Shown in pieces: positions 33,714-44,566 of a stretch of DNA of 64,000 nt. The position numbers and the translations under genes were made by a program. The stretch covers positions 77,538 to 141,537 of the forward strand of contig JBBEWH010000086.1 of NCBI GenBank assembly GCA_037414955.1. The letters are read 5' to 3'. The notes beneath the pieces were generated by a model. That model ran no database searches and was not told the DNA's origin. It saw only the letters and a program-made list of their open reading frames with translations. The DNA is from Phytohabitans sp037414955 (lineage in GTDB: Bacteria; Actinomycetota; Actinomycetes; Mycobacteriales; Micromonosporaceae). Position 1 is the first letter of the stretch; each line of letters opens with the position of its first letter.

Positions 33714-34624
33714 CCCCTCGGATAGACGGGCGGTTCACGGCGGAGGCGATGGCCCATGCCATGCGCCAGGTCGCCGCCGAGCTACGCGTACCAGCCGACG
33801 ATGCCGAGCTGCTCCGGCTCACCAACAACGCCATATTCGCGCTCCCCCGTGCCGGTGTGGTGATCCGGTTGACGCGCTCCCACACGCTCCACGAACGCGT
33901 CCACAAGATCGTCCGGCTAGCGAGATGGTTCGAGGACGTAGAGGCGCCCACGATACGGCTGGCCCCTTCGATGAATCAGCCGGTGGCCGCCGACGGGCTT
34001 CTCGCGACCGTGTGGCGATACGTCACCCACACCTCGCCAACACCCACCTACCACGAGCTTGGGCAGGTTCTTCGCCGGTTCCACGCTCTTGGCGCACCGC
34101 CATTGCCGCTGCCGTTATGGGACCCGGTCGATGACGCGCGACGACGCCTTGCTGACGCCGAGGCCCTGGAGGAGGACCACCGCGCCTTTCTCGTGGACTG
34201 GTGTGATCGGCTGGCCCCCCGCATCGCCGAGTTCACCAGCCGCGCCGCCCAGGGGCTCGTCCACGCGGACGCGCACGTCGGGAACCTCATCCGCAGTCCC
34301 CACAACGTGGTGGTGCTCTGCGACTTCGACGCGACCTGCCTTGGCCCCTGGCAGGTAGACCTGGCGTCCGTCGCCGCCGGGCAGGCCCGTTTCGGCCGCT
34401 CCGGCGTTCATGAAGCGCTCGCCGCCGCGTACGGCTTCGATGTCACGAAGGACCCGGACTGGCCGCTGTTGCGAGAAGCCCGCGAGCTCAAGCTCGTCGC
34501 TGCCGCAGTTCCGCTGCTGTCCAGCGCGCCTGGCGTCGCCCAGGAATTCGCCGTTCGGCTGCGTTCCATCGCGACCGATGATCGTGACGCCCGGTGGACG
34601 CCATTCGCCCAGATCACCCACTGA
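33710..34624 (+). CDS. aminoglycoside phosphotransferase-fold kinase
   Basis: A 304-residue member of the APH/choline-kinase fold. The catalytic loop is GLVHADAHVGNLI (H-x-D-x4-N, near residue 183) and the metal-binding DFD is VVLCDFDATCLGPWQVDLAS (near residue 205). Such enzymes phosphorylate hydroxyl groups of small molecules including antibiotics; the substrate is not predictable. Its ATG overlaps the stop of the upstream HTH regulator. This repeats the regulator-enzyme pairing seen at 19174-21190. Confidence 0.8.
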   Translation: MTPRIDGRFTAEAMAHAMRQVAAELRVPADDAELLRLTNNAIFALPRAGVVIRLTRSHTLHERVHKIVRLARWFEDVEAPTIRLAPSMNQPVAADGLLATVWRYVTHTSPTPTYHELGQVLRRFHALGAPPLPLPLWDPVDDARRRLADAEALEEDHRAFLVDWCDRLAPRIAEFTSRAAQGLVHADAHVGNLIRSPHNVVVLCDFDATCLGPWQVDLASVAAGQARFGRSGVHEALAAAYGFDVTKDPDWPLLREARELKLVAAAVPLLSSAPGVAQEFAVRLRSIATDDRDARWTPFAQITH

Positions 34625-34801
34625 GCACGTTCCCATCGCGTCCGCTGCAACAGATTGTTGAAATGGCGCCTGCCGGGCCGGCTGGCTCCGACATTTGCTC
34701 CCACGGCTGAATAGGGATCTACACCGGCGGTCAGGTAACCGACACCGGGATCAACCAATCAGGCACTAACGGCGGTCAGCGATCGTCACGACACTGCACC
34801 C

Positions 34802-35464
34802 GTGACACATTCGCATCATTCCCAGCCGCCGCAAGATCCATGGCGAGGGCAGCAGGAGCAGCAGTACCTGCCGCCGCCCCCCGGCACCATGCCGATGCCG
34901 GTACCGCCACGACCGCCGCGGAAGCTGCCGGTGTGGGCCGGCATCGGCATAGGCCTCGGCGCGCTGACAATGCTGCTCTGCGTGTGCGGCGCCGTTGCCG
35001 CCGTGATCAATCCACCCGAGGATGCGGAAGATCCAGACAAACAGTCGGTCGTCTCGACGACTACGCCCGACACGCAGATGTCGGCGCCAGCGGCCACTGT
35101 GGAGGCGACGCCATCCTCCACGCCTGCAAAGGCGAGTACCTCACCGGCGCCGAGCCCCACGCGCGTCTACTACGCCAACTGCGACGCCGTTCGAGCTGCG
35201 GGCAAGTCCCCACTCCGAAAGGGACAGGCCGGCTACCGCGCCACCCTCGACCGGGACCGCGACGGCATCGCTTGCGAGCCCGGCGAGACCACGCCCAAAC
35301 CCAGCCCGAAGCGCACAACCAAGCCGCCGGCCCCGACCACTGATCCCAGGTTTGACACGTGCGCGGACGCCAAGGCCGCCGGCTATGGACCGTATGTGCG
35401 CGGCAAGGACCCTGAGTACTACTGGTACCGGGATCAGGACAAGGACGGCCGCGTCTGCGAATGA
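34802..35464 (+). CDS. membrane-anchored protein with two excalibur domains
   Basis: A 220-residue protein. A Pro/Gln-rich cytoplasmic N-terminus precedes one membrane span (WAGIGIGLGALTMLLCVCGA, about residues 46-65) and a Ser/Thr/Pro-rich outer linker. Two excalibur calcium-binding-type repeats follow. The first is NCDAVRAAGKSPLRKGQAGY with LDRDRDGIACE; the second is TCADAKAAGYGPYVRGKDPE with DQDKDGRVCE. The DxDxDGxxCE loops probably bind calcium. It is probably at the cell surface and its role is unknown. GTG 34802 was chosen as the first start of the open frame. Confidence 0.8.
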   Translation: MTHSHHSQPPQDPWRGQQEQQYLPPPPGTMPMPVPPRPPRKLPVWAGIGIGLGALTMLLCVCGAVAAVINPPEDAEDPDKQSVVSTTTPDTQMSAPAATVEATPSSTPAKASTSPAPSPTRVYYANCDAVRAAGKSPLRKGQAGYRATLDRDRDGIACEPGETTPKPSPKRTTKPPAPTTDPRFDTCADAKAAGYGPYVRGKDPEYYWYRDQDKDGRVCE

Positions 35465-35503
35465 TTCGCAACCCAACCACATGCGGCCCCTTGGAGCAGA
35501 CCC

Positions 35504-36265
35504 GTGGAAAGCAGAGAAGCCACCTCGACATTCACGCCCGTACTGCGGGTGCTGCTCGGCCTACTTGGCGCGGGGTCCTTCGGCGCCGGCGCGGCGGCGG
35601 TGTTCGTCACCCAGAACGGCACGGGAAGTGCCGTGTTACTCGCGTTCGGGGGTGTGCTTCTGGTGTTGGCCCTGCTGGGCGATCGCATCGAGGCCTTGGA
35701 GTTCGGTGGTGCCCAGCTCAAACTGAGGGCCGCGGCCGCGGAGCGGTTCGCTCTGGCCGAGGAGTCTGAGCAGCGCGGCGAGGACGCCATGGCTCGACAG
35801 TTGCGCGCAGAGGCCAACTCGCTGTTGGAAGCGGCGGCCGGCCCGGTCGCCGCCAACTACCGTGCCATTAGAAGCTCGATGCGAGCCGGGCCAGACCGCA
35901 CCATGGCGCTGGAGGCTGTGATGGCCCAAGCTCGCCGCCTCGCCGCCGAGCACTCCTTCGAACCGGAGCATGTGCGTCGATGGCTACGCGGGGGCAGCGA
36001 GGAGGAACGGATCACCGCGCTCGGGCTGATGCAGGCCAAGCCCGAACTGCGGGACTTCGACGCGATGCTTGAGGTTATCGCTGAGTCGCGCAGCGCGTTC
36101 GAGCAATACCATGCCATGCGACTGGCCATGACCATGCTCGACGGCCTGGACGAAGTGCAGCGGATCCGCCTCAGCCAGGCGGTACGGGACGCCCGTGGCA
36201 TAAGGTTCCGCCGGGACAGCGATCGCTGGCATCTGAGCGAGGAGATCCTGCGCAGGCTTGGCTGA
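35504..36265 (+). CDS. membrane protein of unknown function
   Basis: A 253-residue protein with two adjacent membrane spans near the N-terminus (VLLGLLGAGSFGAGAAAVFV and GSAVLLAFGGVLLVLALL), followed by a 190-residue cytoplasmic helical region. The first part of that region is Ala/Glu-rich and coiled-coil-like (AAAERFALAEESEQRGEDA). The end contains WLRGGSEEERITALGLMQAK, which suggests HEAT-like helices. GTG 35504 follows GGAGC. No family was assigned. Confidence 0.65.
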   Translation: MESREATSTFTPVLRVLLGLLGAGSFGAGAAAVFVTQNGTGSAVLLAFGGVLLVLALLGDRIEALEFGGAQLKLRAAAAERFALAEESEQRGEDAMARQLRAEANSLLEAAAGPVAANYRAIRSSMRAGPDRTMALEAVMAQARRLAAEHSFEPEHVRRWLRGGSEEERITALGLMQAKPELRDFDAMLEVIAESRSAFEQYHAMRLAMTMLDGLDEVQRIRLSQAVRDARGIRFRRDSDRWHLSEEILRRLG

Positions 36266-36403
36266 CGGCCTCAACAGTAGGTCGGTGCCTGCCCGGACCC
36301 ATGGTGCATGGCGTCGATCGCTGCTCAGGGCATCAGACCCTCGAGAAAGCCCAGTGCTCAGGAACCTCCAACGCACCGTGTCCGCGGCAGCACAGGGCAG
36401 TCG

Positions 36404-36862
36404 TTAGGTGTCATCGGCTGTCACGCCAGACCCGTCGGCAGGCGGGACGGGTCCGAACGCGCCGTTCTCGTTGACCCTCCAGAGCAACTGTGCACCACCT
36501 GGTTGTTCGAGCACTTGTCGCACTTGCTCAGCGTCGTCTAGACGGAACGACGTAGGCGTCTGGAAGTAGACGATTCCGCCCACGTCCTTCGGACGAAGTC
36601 CAAGCTTGATCAGCATTTCGACCGCCGCGTCACAGCTTTCCACGGTCGGCACCACATATGCCTGCCCGCCCTCGTCCTCGCAACAGCTTCGGGTTTCACA
36701 GACAGCCCACAAACTGGCCAGCAACCCAACAAGCCCGCGATCCACACACGCCTCCTTGCCATGAGCTCGGAGGTGAACCTGACGGTGCCTCGTGGCGATC
36801 AGCCCGCCGTTGATCTGTCGGCACTTTGGACATAGCGGGTATGGCCCCAGCACGACCGGCAT
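36404..36862 (-). CDS. hypothetical protein with Cys pairs
   Basis: A 152-residue protein starting at ATG 36862 after GGGGGTAGGG. It contains CPKCRQINGG near residue 10 and a second Cys group CETRSCCEDEGGQ near residue 57, so a zinc site is possible. The C-terminal half reads RLDDAEQVRQVLEQPGGAQL. The upstream extension of the frame is low-complexity and was not used. It was not recognised and has no clear operon partner. Confidence 0.5.
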   Translation of the reverse strand: MPVVLGPYPLCPKCRQINGGLIATRHRQVHLRAHGKEACVDRGLVGLLASLWAVCETRSCCEDEGGQAYVVPTVESCDAAVEMLIKLGLRPKDVGGIVYFQTPTSFRLDDAEQVRQVLEQPGGAQLLWRVNENGAFGPVPPADGSGVTADDT

Positions 36863-37046
36863 CCCTACCCCCACACCCACAAGCCAAGAGCTGCGTCGCT
36901 GATCAGGACCGAAGCGTAGACGCCTGCACCAAAACGCCTGCCCGTCGAGATCCGCTTGTCCGCAAGGCCGTGCACCCGGCTTCACGTTCCGGAGGCCACG
37001 TAGGCGCGACGATGCGCGTGGATCAGCACCGCGCACGAGGCCAACG

Positions 37047-37421
37047 TCATCCAAGGCACCTGCGTCGATGGGTCCAACCAGCACTGGCGGCTGGTGACGG
37101 TCGGCTAGGCTGGAGGCTTCTCCACCGGTCCGACATCCCTCCTCCGAACGCACAGCCGGGGGAGGGGATGTCGCCGTTCACAGACCGGTGCCCAGGCCCA
37201 GCGTCGCGGGCAATGGCGACGGCCTGGGCCCGGCTGTCCGCCTGCAGCTTGGCGAGGATGTCCGAGAGCCGGTTGCCGATCGTGTTTGTGGACAGCATCA
37301 GACGCTGGGCGATCGCGTCGTTGCCGAGCCAGCGGGCGGCCAGGTCGAGGACCTCGCGCTCGCGCTTCGTGAGGTGGGGAAACGGGCACACAGGCGCCAA
37401 CCTTGGTACCGCGCGGCACTC
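37047..37421 (-). pseudogene. LuxR-type HTH fragment cut by the array
   Basis: The minus-strand frame encodes a complete LuxR-type helix-turn-helix (LTKREREVLDLAARWLGNDA, IAQRLMLSTNTIGNRL, DILAKLQADSRAQAVAIARD) and then a tail ending at 37047. All sequence upstream of the HTH is replaced by the first CRISPR repeat at 37422. The array therefore abuts, or once interrupted, a response-regulator-type gene. No promoter or start is available, so it is probably not expressed as such. Confidence 0.65.
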
Positions 37422-40400
37422 GGGACCACCCCCGCGTCCACGGGGAGCACGAGTAGGCCGCCGCAGAGGCACGGGCCCCGAGCAGGACCACCCCCCGCGT
37501 CCGCGGGGAGCACGTTGCTGCGGTGCTCTGCGCGGACCATGCGCAGGGACCACCCGCGACCGCGGGGAGCACAACCGCGCGAACGCGGACTGCGACCCCC
37601 CGTCGTAGGACCACCCCCGCGTCCGCCGGGGAGCACTTAACCTCCACCTGTACGACCTGTTCAGACAGGGGACCACCCCGCGTCCGCGGGGAGCACCTAT
37701 CAGATCTTGACCGACGGTGACCTTGGGAAGGACCACCCCCGCGTCCGCGGGGAGCACAAGTCTGCCCCAGGCGGATGACCGAGGAATGAGGGACCACCCC
37801 CGCGTCCGCGGGGAGCACGACGGAGTCGCCGGGTGAACCTGCTGAGCAGGGGGACCACCCCCGCGTCCGCGGGGAGCACCCACCAGTTCCGTGCCGGGCA
37901 CCGCGTACAGCGGGACCACCCCCGCGTCCGCGGGGAGCACTGCTCGGTGATCCGCTGGCGCAGGATCATGAGGGGACCACCCCCGCGTCCGCGGGGAGCA
38001 CCCGCAGGCGCTGCTGTGGTCCATCGTGGGCCTGGGACCACCCCCGCGTCCGCGGGGCGCACAGGTCGAGGCTGGTGGCGTGCTCGTCGTGCGCGGGACC
38101 ACCCCCGCGTCCGCGGGGAGCACCGCGACGGGAGTTCGTGGGTGAGCGCTGGCGCGGGACCACCCCAGCGTCCGCGGGGAGCACGGAATTCGTGCCAGTC
38201 GTCGTCATCGGCGCCTAGGACCACCCCCGAGTCCGCGGGGAGCACGGCCACAACGTCGGCGGTGTGACCTACCACCCGGGACCACCCCCGCGTCCGCGGG
38301 GAGCACGTTATGCGCGTCTCGTGCGGGGTACTCGACCGGGGACCACCCCCGCGTCCGCGGGGAGCACAACGTGCAGGAGCTCCCCGCGGACGCGCGGGCG
38401 GGACCACCCCCGCGTCCGCGGGGGAGCACGCCTGCTGGCTCAACCGGGTCCGCTCCAGGCCGGGACCACCCCCGCGTCCGCGAGGAGCACGTGAGCGGAT
38501 CGCCGTCCCGGTACACCATCACGGGACCACCCCCGCATCCGCGGGGGAGCACGACGTCTTCGCCGATGGCAATACCCGCGTCGCGGGACCACCCCCGCGT
38601 CCGCGGGGAGCACGCTGTGGGCGTCGCCGCGGCATGGTGGGTGTTGGGACCACCCCCGCGTCCGCGGGGAGCACTACATTTCGGTGGTGAGGCTGGTCGA
38701 GCACTGGGGACCACCCCCGCGTCCGCGGGGAGCACCCCGGACCCGTCCTCGCCGAGCGACTCCCACCACGGACCACCCCCGCGTCCGCGGGGAGCACACC
38801 CTGGTCTGCGCGGGCCGCGTCGTGATCTGGGGACCACCCCCGCGTCCGTGGGGAGCACCTCGGCGTGCGGGGTGACCACCGTGACGGCGTGGGACCACCC
38901 CGCGTCCGCGAGGAGCACCTGTTCCTCCGTCCATTGAGGATTAGGAAGCGGGGACCATCCCCGCGTCCGCGGGGAGCACTCTGCCATCGGAACCTACTGC
39001 GGGGTCCCATTGGGACCACCCCCCGTCCGCGGGGAGCAAGCGGCGTGTCCCATCCATACGGGGACTACCCCCGCGTCCGCGGGGATCACGGCCAGTACGT
39101 CCGCGGCCACGTCCAGCACGAGGGACCACCCCGCCCCCGCGGGGAGCACTCTCGCACCTCCCGGTCCTGGACGCGGCGCCCCGGGACCACCCCCGCGTCC
39201 ACGGGGAGCACACGTCGAAGTCGGCCGGCCGCGCCGCAGCCGCGGGAACACCCACGCGTCCACGGGGAGCACTCACGGCCATCGCTGTCCAGGAACACGT
39301 CCAGGGGACCACCCCCGCGTCCGCGGGGAGCACCGCGGCGCCCAGGCCGCCGCGGAGTTGGCCGCGGGACCACCCCCGCGTCCGCGGGGAGCACCCCTTG
39401 ATCGTGTCGAACCAGAAGATCACCACGGGACCACCCCCGCGTCCGCGGGGAGCACGCCTCGGCCGCCGAGATGTTGGCGTCGTGGACGGGACCACCCCCG
39501 CGTCCGCGGGGAGCACTGGCGGTGCCGCGGCGTTCCGCGCCGGTCTGCGGGACCGCCCCCGCGTCCGCGGGGAGCACGTAAACCTTGCCGGTACCGGCTC
39601 GCAGACGTCGGGACCACCCCCGCGTCCGCGGGCAGCACGAGTTGGTGTCCGCCACTACCTCTCGCGTCGCGGGACCATCCCCGCGTCCACGGCGAGCACA
39701 TGCTCGTCGATGGCGCCGCCAATCCCAGTCCGGCACCATCCCCGCGTCTGTGGGGAGCACGTCTTCGCGGACTCGGCCCGCTACGTCGAGCCGGGACCCT
39801 CCCCGCGTCCGCGGGAGCACTCAGTGTCGTCGATCGTGCCGGTGCCGGGACCACCCTCGCGTCCGCGGGGGAGCACACCTCGACGGCCGGTCAGGTCCGT
39901 AGGAGATGGGGACCACCCCCGCGTCCGCGGGGAGCACGAGCTGAGTACCGCCATACGCGCGGCGCTCCTGGGACCACCCCCGCGTCCGCGGGGAGCACGG
40001 ACCGCCAGCTTGTACCAGCCGGTCCACCCCGGGACCACCCCGGCGTCCGCGGGGAGCACATGCCTTCCGAGACGCCTTGCTCGGCCAGTTCGGGACCACC
40101 CCCGCGTCCGCGGGGAGCACTTGATCGACCATCCGGACACGCCCGCCACGTAGGGACACCCCCGCGTCCGCGGGAGCACTCGGGTGCCGGCCCGGTACTC
40201 GTCGCGGACGCGGGACCACCCCCGCGTCCGCGGGGAGCACGCCGGGCCGAGTCCACCCCGATCGCCTTGGGTGGGACCACCCCCGCGTCCGCGGGGAGCA
40301 CAGGGAGGTGCACACGTGGCCGTGACCGATCCAGGGACCCCCGCGTCCGCGGGGAGCACCTGTCGGACTGGTCGATGCTCACCGCCGGCTCAGGACCACC

Positions 40401-43400
40401 CCCGCGTCCGCGGGGAGCACGGCCGGCCCGCCGCTAAGGGTTGGGCGGCCGGCGGACCACCCCCGCGTCCGCGGGGAGCACGGCACGCTGGTGTCGAGCG
40501 GGTCGGGGTCGGCGGGACCACCCCCGCGTCCGCGGGGAGCACGGGATTTTTTTCCGACTCTTGATGCGCGGCCAAGGACCACCCCCGCGTCCGCGGGGAG
40601 CACGCGTGCCGGGACTGACCACCCTTGGCCGTGTCGGGACCACCCCGCGTCCGCGGGGAGCACTAGCTCCTGTGGCTTACGCATCGTGATTCATCCGGAC
40701 CACCCCCGCGTCCGCGGGGAGCACAAGCAGGACGCGAAGGCGACGCGCATCCGCCACGGACAACCCCCGCGTCCGCGGGAGCACTACGTCGATGAAGACG
40801 GGCGGGTACTCGGCTGGGGACCACCCCCGCGTCCGCGGGGAGCACTCACCAATCGGGCGGGGCCGGGCGACCGCCCGGGGACCACCCCCGCGTCCGCGGG
40901 GAGCACCCTCCGCGACTCACAGCGGCCTTCTCAGACCGTGGACCACCCCCGCGTCCGCGGGGGAGCACCACCCGGGTGCCGCGCCGCTGTATGCGTTGCA
41001 GGGACCACCCCCGCGTCCGCGGGGAGCACGGGGAGCGGCGGCGCCGCTCGCGCACCACCATGGGACCACCCCCGCGTCCGCGGGGAGCACGGTGTCCTCG
41101 CAGTCACGTCGTTCCTGTATTGGGGACCACCCCCGCGTCCGCGGGGAGCACCTCGCCGCCGTCGCCGGCATCAGCACCGCCGAGGGACCACCCCCGCGTC
41201 CGGGGGGAGCACCTCGGTGACCCGGGTGCCGGCGTGCCCGCACAGGGACCACCCCCGCGTCCGCGGGGAGCACAACGTCCGCCCGGCACACGGCAACGTC
41301 GTGACGGGACCACCCCAGCGTCCGCGGGGAGCACTGCTTCGCGGGACACGGCGCCTTGTGCGTCGTGGGACCACCCCCGCGTCCGCGGGGAGCACTACGG
41401 GTTCCCGACACCGTACCGACGCGGAACTGGGACCACCCCCGCGTCCGCGGGGAGCACCTTGATGGTGATCGTGGTGGTCATGCTCTATCCGGACCACCCC
41501 CGCGTCCGCGGGGAGCACCTTGGCCGGCTCCTTCCTGCTCGGTGGTGCGGGGGACCACCCCCGCGTCCGCGGGGAGCACCCGCTTCTTGAGCTGGTTGTC
41601 GAGCTTGGACAGGGACCACCCCCGCGTCCGCGGGGAGCACGCCGCCGTTGATAGCAGGGGGCATGATCGGTCGGGACCACCCCCGCGTCCGCGGGGAGCA
41701 CGCGAGGTCACGGACCACCACATACGGCCGACCGGGACCACCCCCGCGTCCGCGGGGAGCACACGTGAACCCGGTGACCCGTCCGATTCATTCACGGACC
41801 ACCCCCGCGTCCGCGGGGAGCACGTTGCTGTCATCGGCCAGCGCCTCCGCGATCAGGGACCACCCCCGCGTCCGCGGGGAGCACAACATGGTCCTGATCT
41901 ACGACCCGGACCCCGCGGGACCACCCCCGCGTCCGCGGGGAGCACGTGCTCGGCCAGCGCGTGGAAGGCGCCGGCGAGGGACCACCCCCGCGTCCGCGGG
42001 GAGCACCGCTTCGACTGGAGCGCCACCGTCAACCCCTCGGGACCACCCCCGCGTCCGCGGGGAGCACTATCCCAGCCATGGCCCACTTTGCCTGCATGCA
42101 GGACCACCCCCGCGTCCGCGGGGAGCACTCCGCGGCGGTTTCCGGATGCGGGACTTCCCAGGGACCACCCCCGCGTCCGCGGGGAGCACTTCGCCGTCGT
42201 GGAGATGATCTCGACGTTGGTGGGACCACCCCCGCGTCCGCGGGGAGCACTCCTCGGGCGTCAGGGTGCGGAGCCAGATCGCGGGACCACCCCCGCGTCC
42301 GCGGGGAGCACGTCGGCGCGGCCGCACCCGGTGAGGTGCGCGTGGGACCACCCCCGCGTCCGCGGGGAGCACGGCGGCGCCACGGGGTTCGACGCCGTGT
42401 CCCACGGACCACCCCCGCGTCCGCGGGGAGCACACCTGGCACGCCGCCGGCTTCCCCTCGCCGTGCGGACCACCCCCGCGTCCGCGGGGAGCACGCCACC
42501 GACCCGGTCGACCTGCACCGGTTCTCGGGACCACCCCCGCGTCCGCGGGGAGCACCGGACCCCACCCCCGTGCTCGGCGCCGTCACCGGGACCACCCCCG
42601 CGTCCGCGGGGAGCACACGGTCTCCTCCTGCTTGCGGCGTAGGTAGTCGGGACCACCCCCGCGTCCGCGGGGAGCACAACCGTGGCCGGGATCGCCACCG
42701 ACCGCAAACCGGACCACCCCCGCGTCCGCGGGGAGCACCATGGGCGTCGCCCGATCCGTGTTACTCATCGGGGACCACCCCCGCGTCCGCGGGGAGCACG
42801 GGGTCGGTACAGGTCACGTATTCGTCGTCGCGGGACCACCCCCGCGTCCGCGGGGAGCACAGCTCGGCTCCGGTGCCGTGCCGGCCGTCACCGGGACCAC
42901 CCCCGCGTCCGCGGGGAGCACGCGATGAGGAACCCGGCGCGGCTGCACGTCGTGTTGGACGGACCACCCCCGCGTCCGCGGGGAGCACGAACGCCGCGAC
43001 GGCGACGATGTGGGGCCTGTCGGACCACCCCCGCGTCCGCGGGGAGCACTGCCCGACCGCGATCCGGGCGATGCCGCGCCTGGGACCACCCCCGCGTCCG
43101 CGGGGAGCACGCCGTACTGATCAACTTCGGGTTGGCGGTGGTGGGACCACCCCCGCGTCCGCGGGGAGCACATGCCCATGCGTGTCGCCGACCAGGAGTC
43201 CGCGGGACCACCCCCGCGTCCGCGGGGAGCACACGCGCGGGAGTGGCACGGGTTCACCAAGTGCAGGACCACCCCCGCGTCCGCGGGGAGCACCAGCGGT
43301 CACCGTTCCCAAAACCGCCCTAGCGGGACCACCCCCGCGTCCGCGGGGAGCACGGAACGACCTGGTCGTGCAGTGGTGGGAACAGGGGACCACCCCCGCG

Positions 43401-44024
43401 TCCGCGGGGAGCACCAGGCTGCCTCCCTCGTGCCGTCGTGCCGCCAGGGACCACCCCCGCGTCCGCGGGGAGCACCTGCGCGCGGGCGGTGATCGCGGCC
43501 TGCGCCGGGGACCACCCCCGCGTCCGCGGGGAGCACTTCGGCATCGACGGCAAGGCGCTGATGCTCGGAGGACCACCCCCGCGTCCGCGGGGAGCACGCG
43601 CCCGCGCTCGCGGACGCGGTGATGGAGTTGGGACCACCCCCGCGTCCGCGGGGAGCACCCATCGCCCGCCGAGCCGGCGGTGATGGCGTTGGGACCACCC
43701 CCGCGTCCGCGGGGAGCACCACCAATCCCGGGTTCGAGACCGGCCTGGCCGAGGACCACCCCCGCGTCCGCGGGGAGCACGTGGCCGGGGCACTAGCCGT
43801 CTGGTCTCTCCAGGGACCACCCCCGCGTCCGCGGGGAGCACGCAACCCCGCCGCACGCTAGGCGCGTTACGGGGGGACCACCCCCGCGTCCGCGGGGAGC
43901 ACCCACAGTGGGCGGCGGATCTTCTGACGACGCCGGGACCACCCCCGCGTCCGCGGGGAGCACCCCCTCTCCCCCGACTTCAGGACCACGAGGTCGGGAC
44001 CACCCCCGCGTCCGCGGGGAGCAC
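37422..44024 (-). CRISPR. type I-E CRISPR array, 109 repeats
   Basis: Reading along the listed strand, 29-bp repeats start GGGACCACCC and end GGGGAGCAC; on the minus strand they start GTGCTCCCC, the usual actinobacterial type I-E form. The core CCCCGCGTCCGCGGGG is palindromic and should form the Cas6e hairpin. By direct counting there are 109 repeats and 108 spacers with a period of 61 (32-bp spacers). Repeats are nearly perfect from about 40.4 to 44.0 kb, and many variants occur from 37.4 to 40.4 kb (for example at 37544-37572, 39011-39089, 39250-39272, 39671-39760). This decay at the left end, with the cas genes at the right, places the leader at the right and transcription on the minus strand. 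Confidence 0.97.
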
Positions 44025-44325
44025 ACTTCTTGACCTGCGGCGTTATAGATCGTCTCCGGGGATTTCATTCACTTTGTGGATCATGGCACCTTCGTCTCGG
44101 CCGGTATGCACCGTACGCGTCGGTCGTTGGCCCATCAGACCTCCGTTCAAGATCAGAGCTCGCACCGGGCGACCAACATATCGGTCCCGTCAGGAGAGCA
44201 CCGGACAAGAACCCGCCGCGGCTGAAGGAACCTGGCACACGGCCGTCAACAAGCCAATCGCGGCCAGCGGGCACAGCGAAACGCAGAGTAGCCAGCCGAC
44301 CGCTCATCGGCGTGAGGGCTGGCTC
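44025..44325 (-). promoter_or_regulatory. probable CRISPR leader
   Basis: This stretch separates the conserved right end of the array from the cas2 fragment. The 60 bases next to the last repeat are AT-richer than the surroundings (minus strand AGTGAATGAAATCCCC and GATCTATAACG), as leaders usually are. The position next to undecayed repeats supports it. The array promoter and the site of spacer integration should lie here. No gene is supported. Confidence 0.65.
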
Positions 44326-44566
44326 TCACTCGCCTGTATCGGTCGGGCTGCCTGGAGATTTCGTGGATCTGCGTCGGCCAAACCTTCGGCGTTTGGAGGC
44401 GTTGCTCCAGCCGGCCAGCATTTGCAGGGATTGAGGCGTCCGTTCGGCGGGTCGACGGATGAGGGTGATGCCGTCGTGGTCGACGGGCTGCCAGTGATGG
44501 TCGTGGACTTTGAAGGACAGACGGTGCTCGCCACGGAATTGGTAGACCATCAGTACGCGGCCCGTT
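44326..44566 (-). pseudogene. cas2: C-terminal fragment of a second cas2
   Basis: The minus-strand frame reads GRVLMVYQFRGEHRLSFKVH, DHHWQPVDHDGITLIRRPAE and GWSNASKRRRFGRR. It lines up with the C-terminal half of the intact Cas2 at 45169-45561 (GRALLVYQQPGEQRLCFQVH, HRWQPVDLDGITLIRRPTE, GWSKASRRRRFARR). The N-terminal half is missing and the frame runs straight into a transposase remnant. The two copies differ at many residues, so this is not a recent duplication but probably a leftover of another type I-E locus. Confidence 0.8.

Noticed and set aside
37047..44024. Long open frames on both strands through the CRISPR array
   Set aside because: They consist of repeat translations (PPPRPRGA, CSPRTRGW and similar) created by the 61-base period and lack starts with ribosome-binding sites.
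44065..44307. Minus-strand frame in the leader
   Set aside because: It has no domain and overlaps the expected leader promoter.
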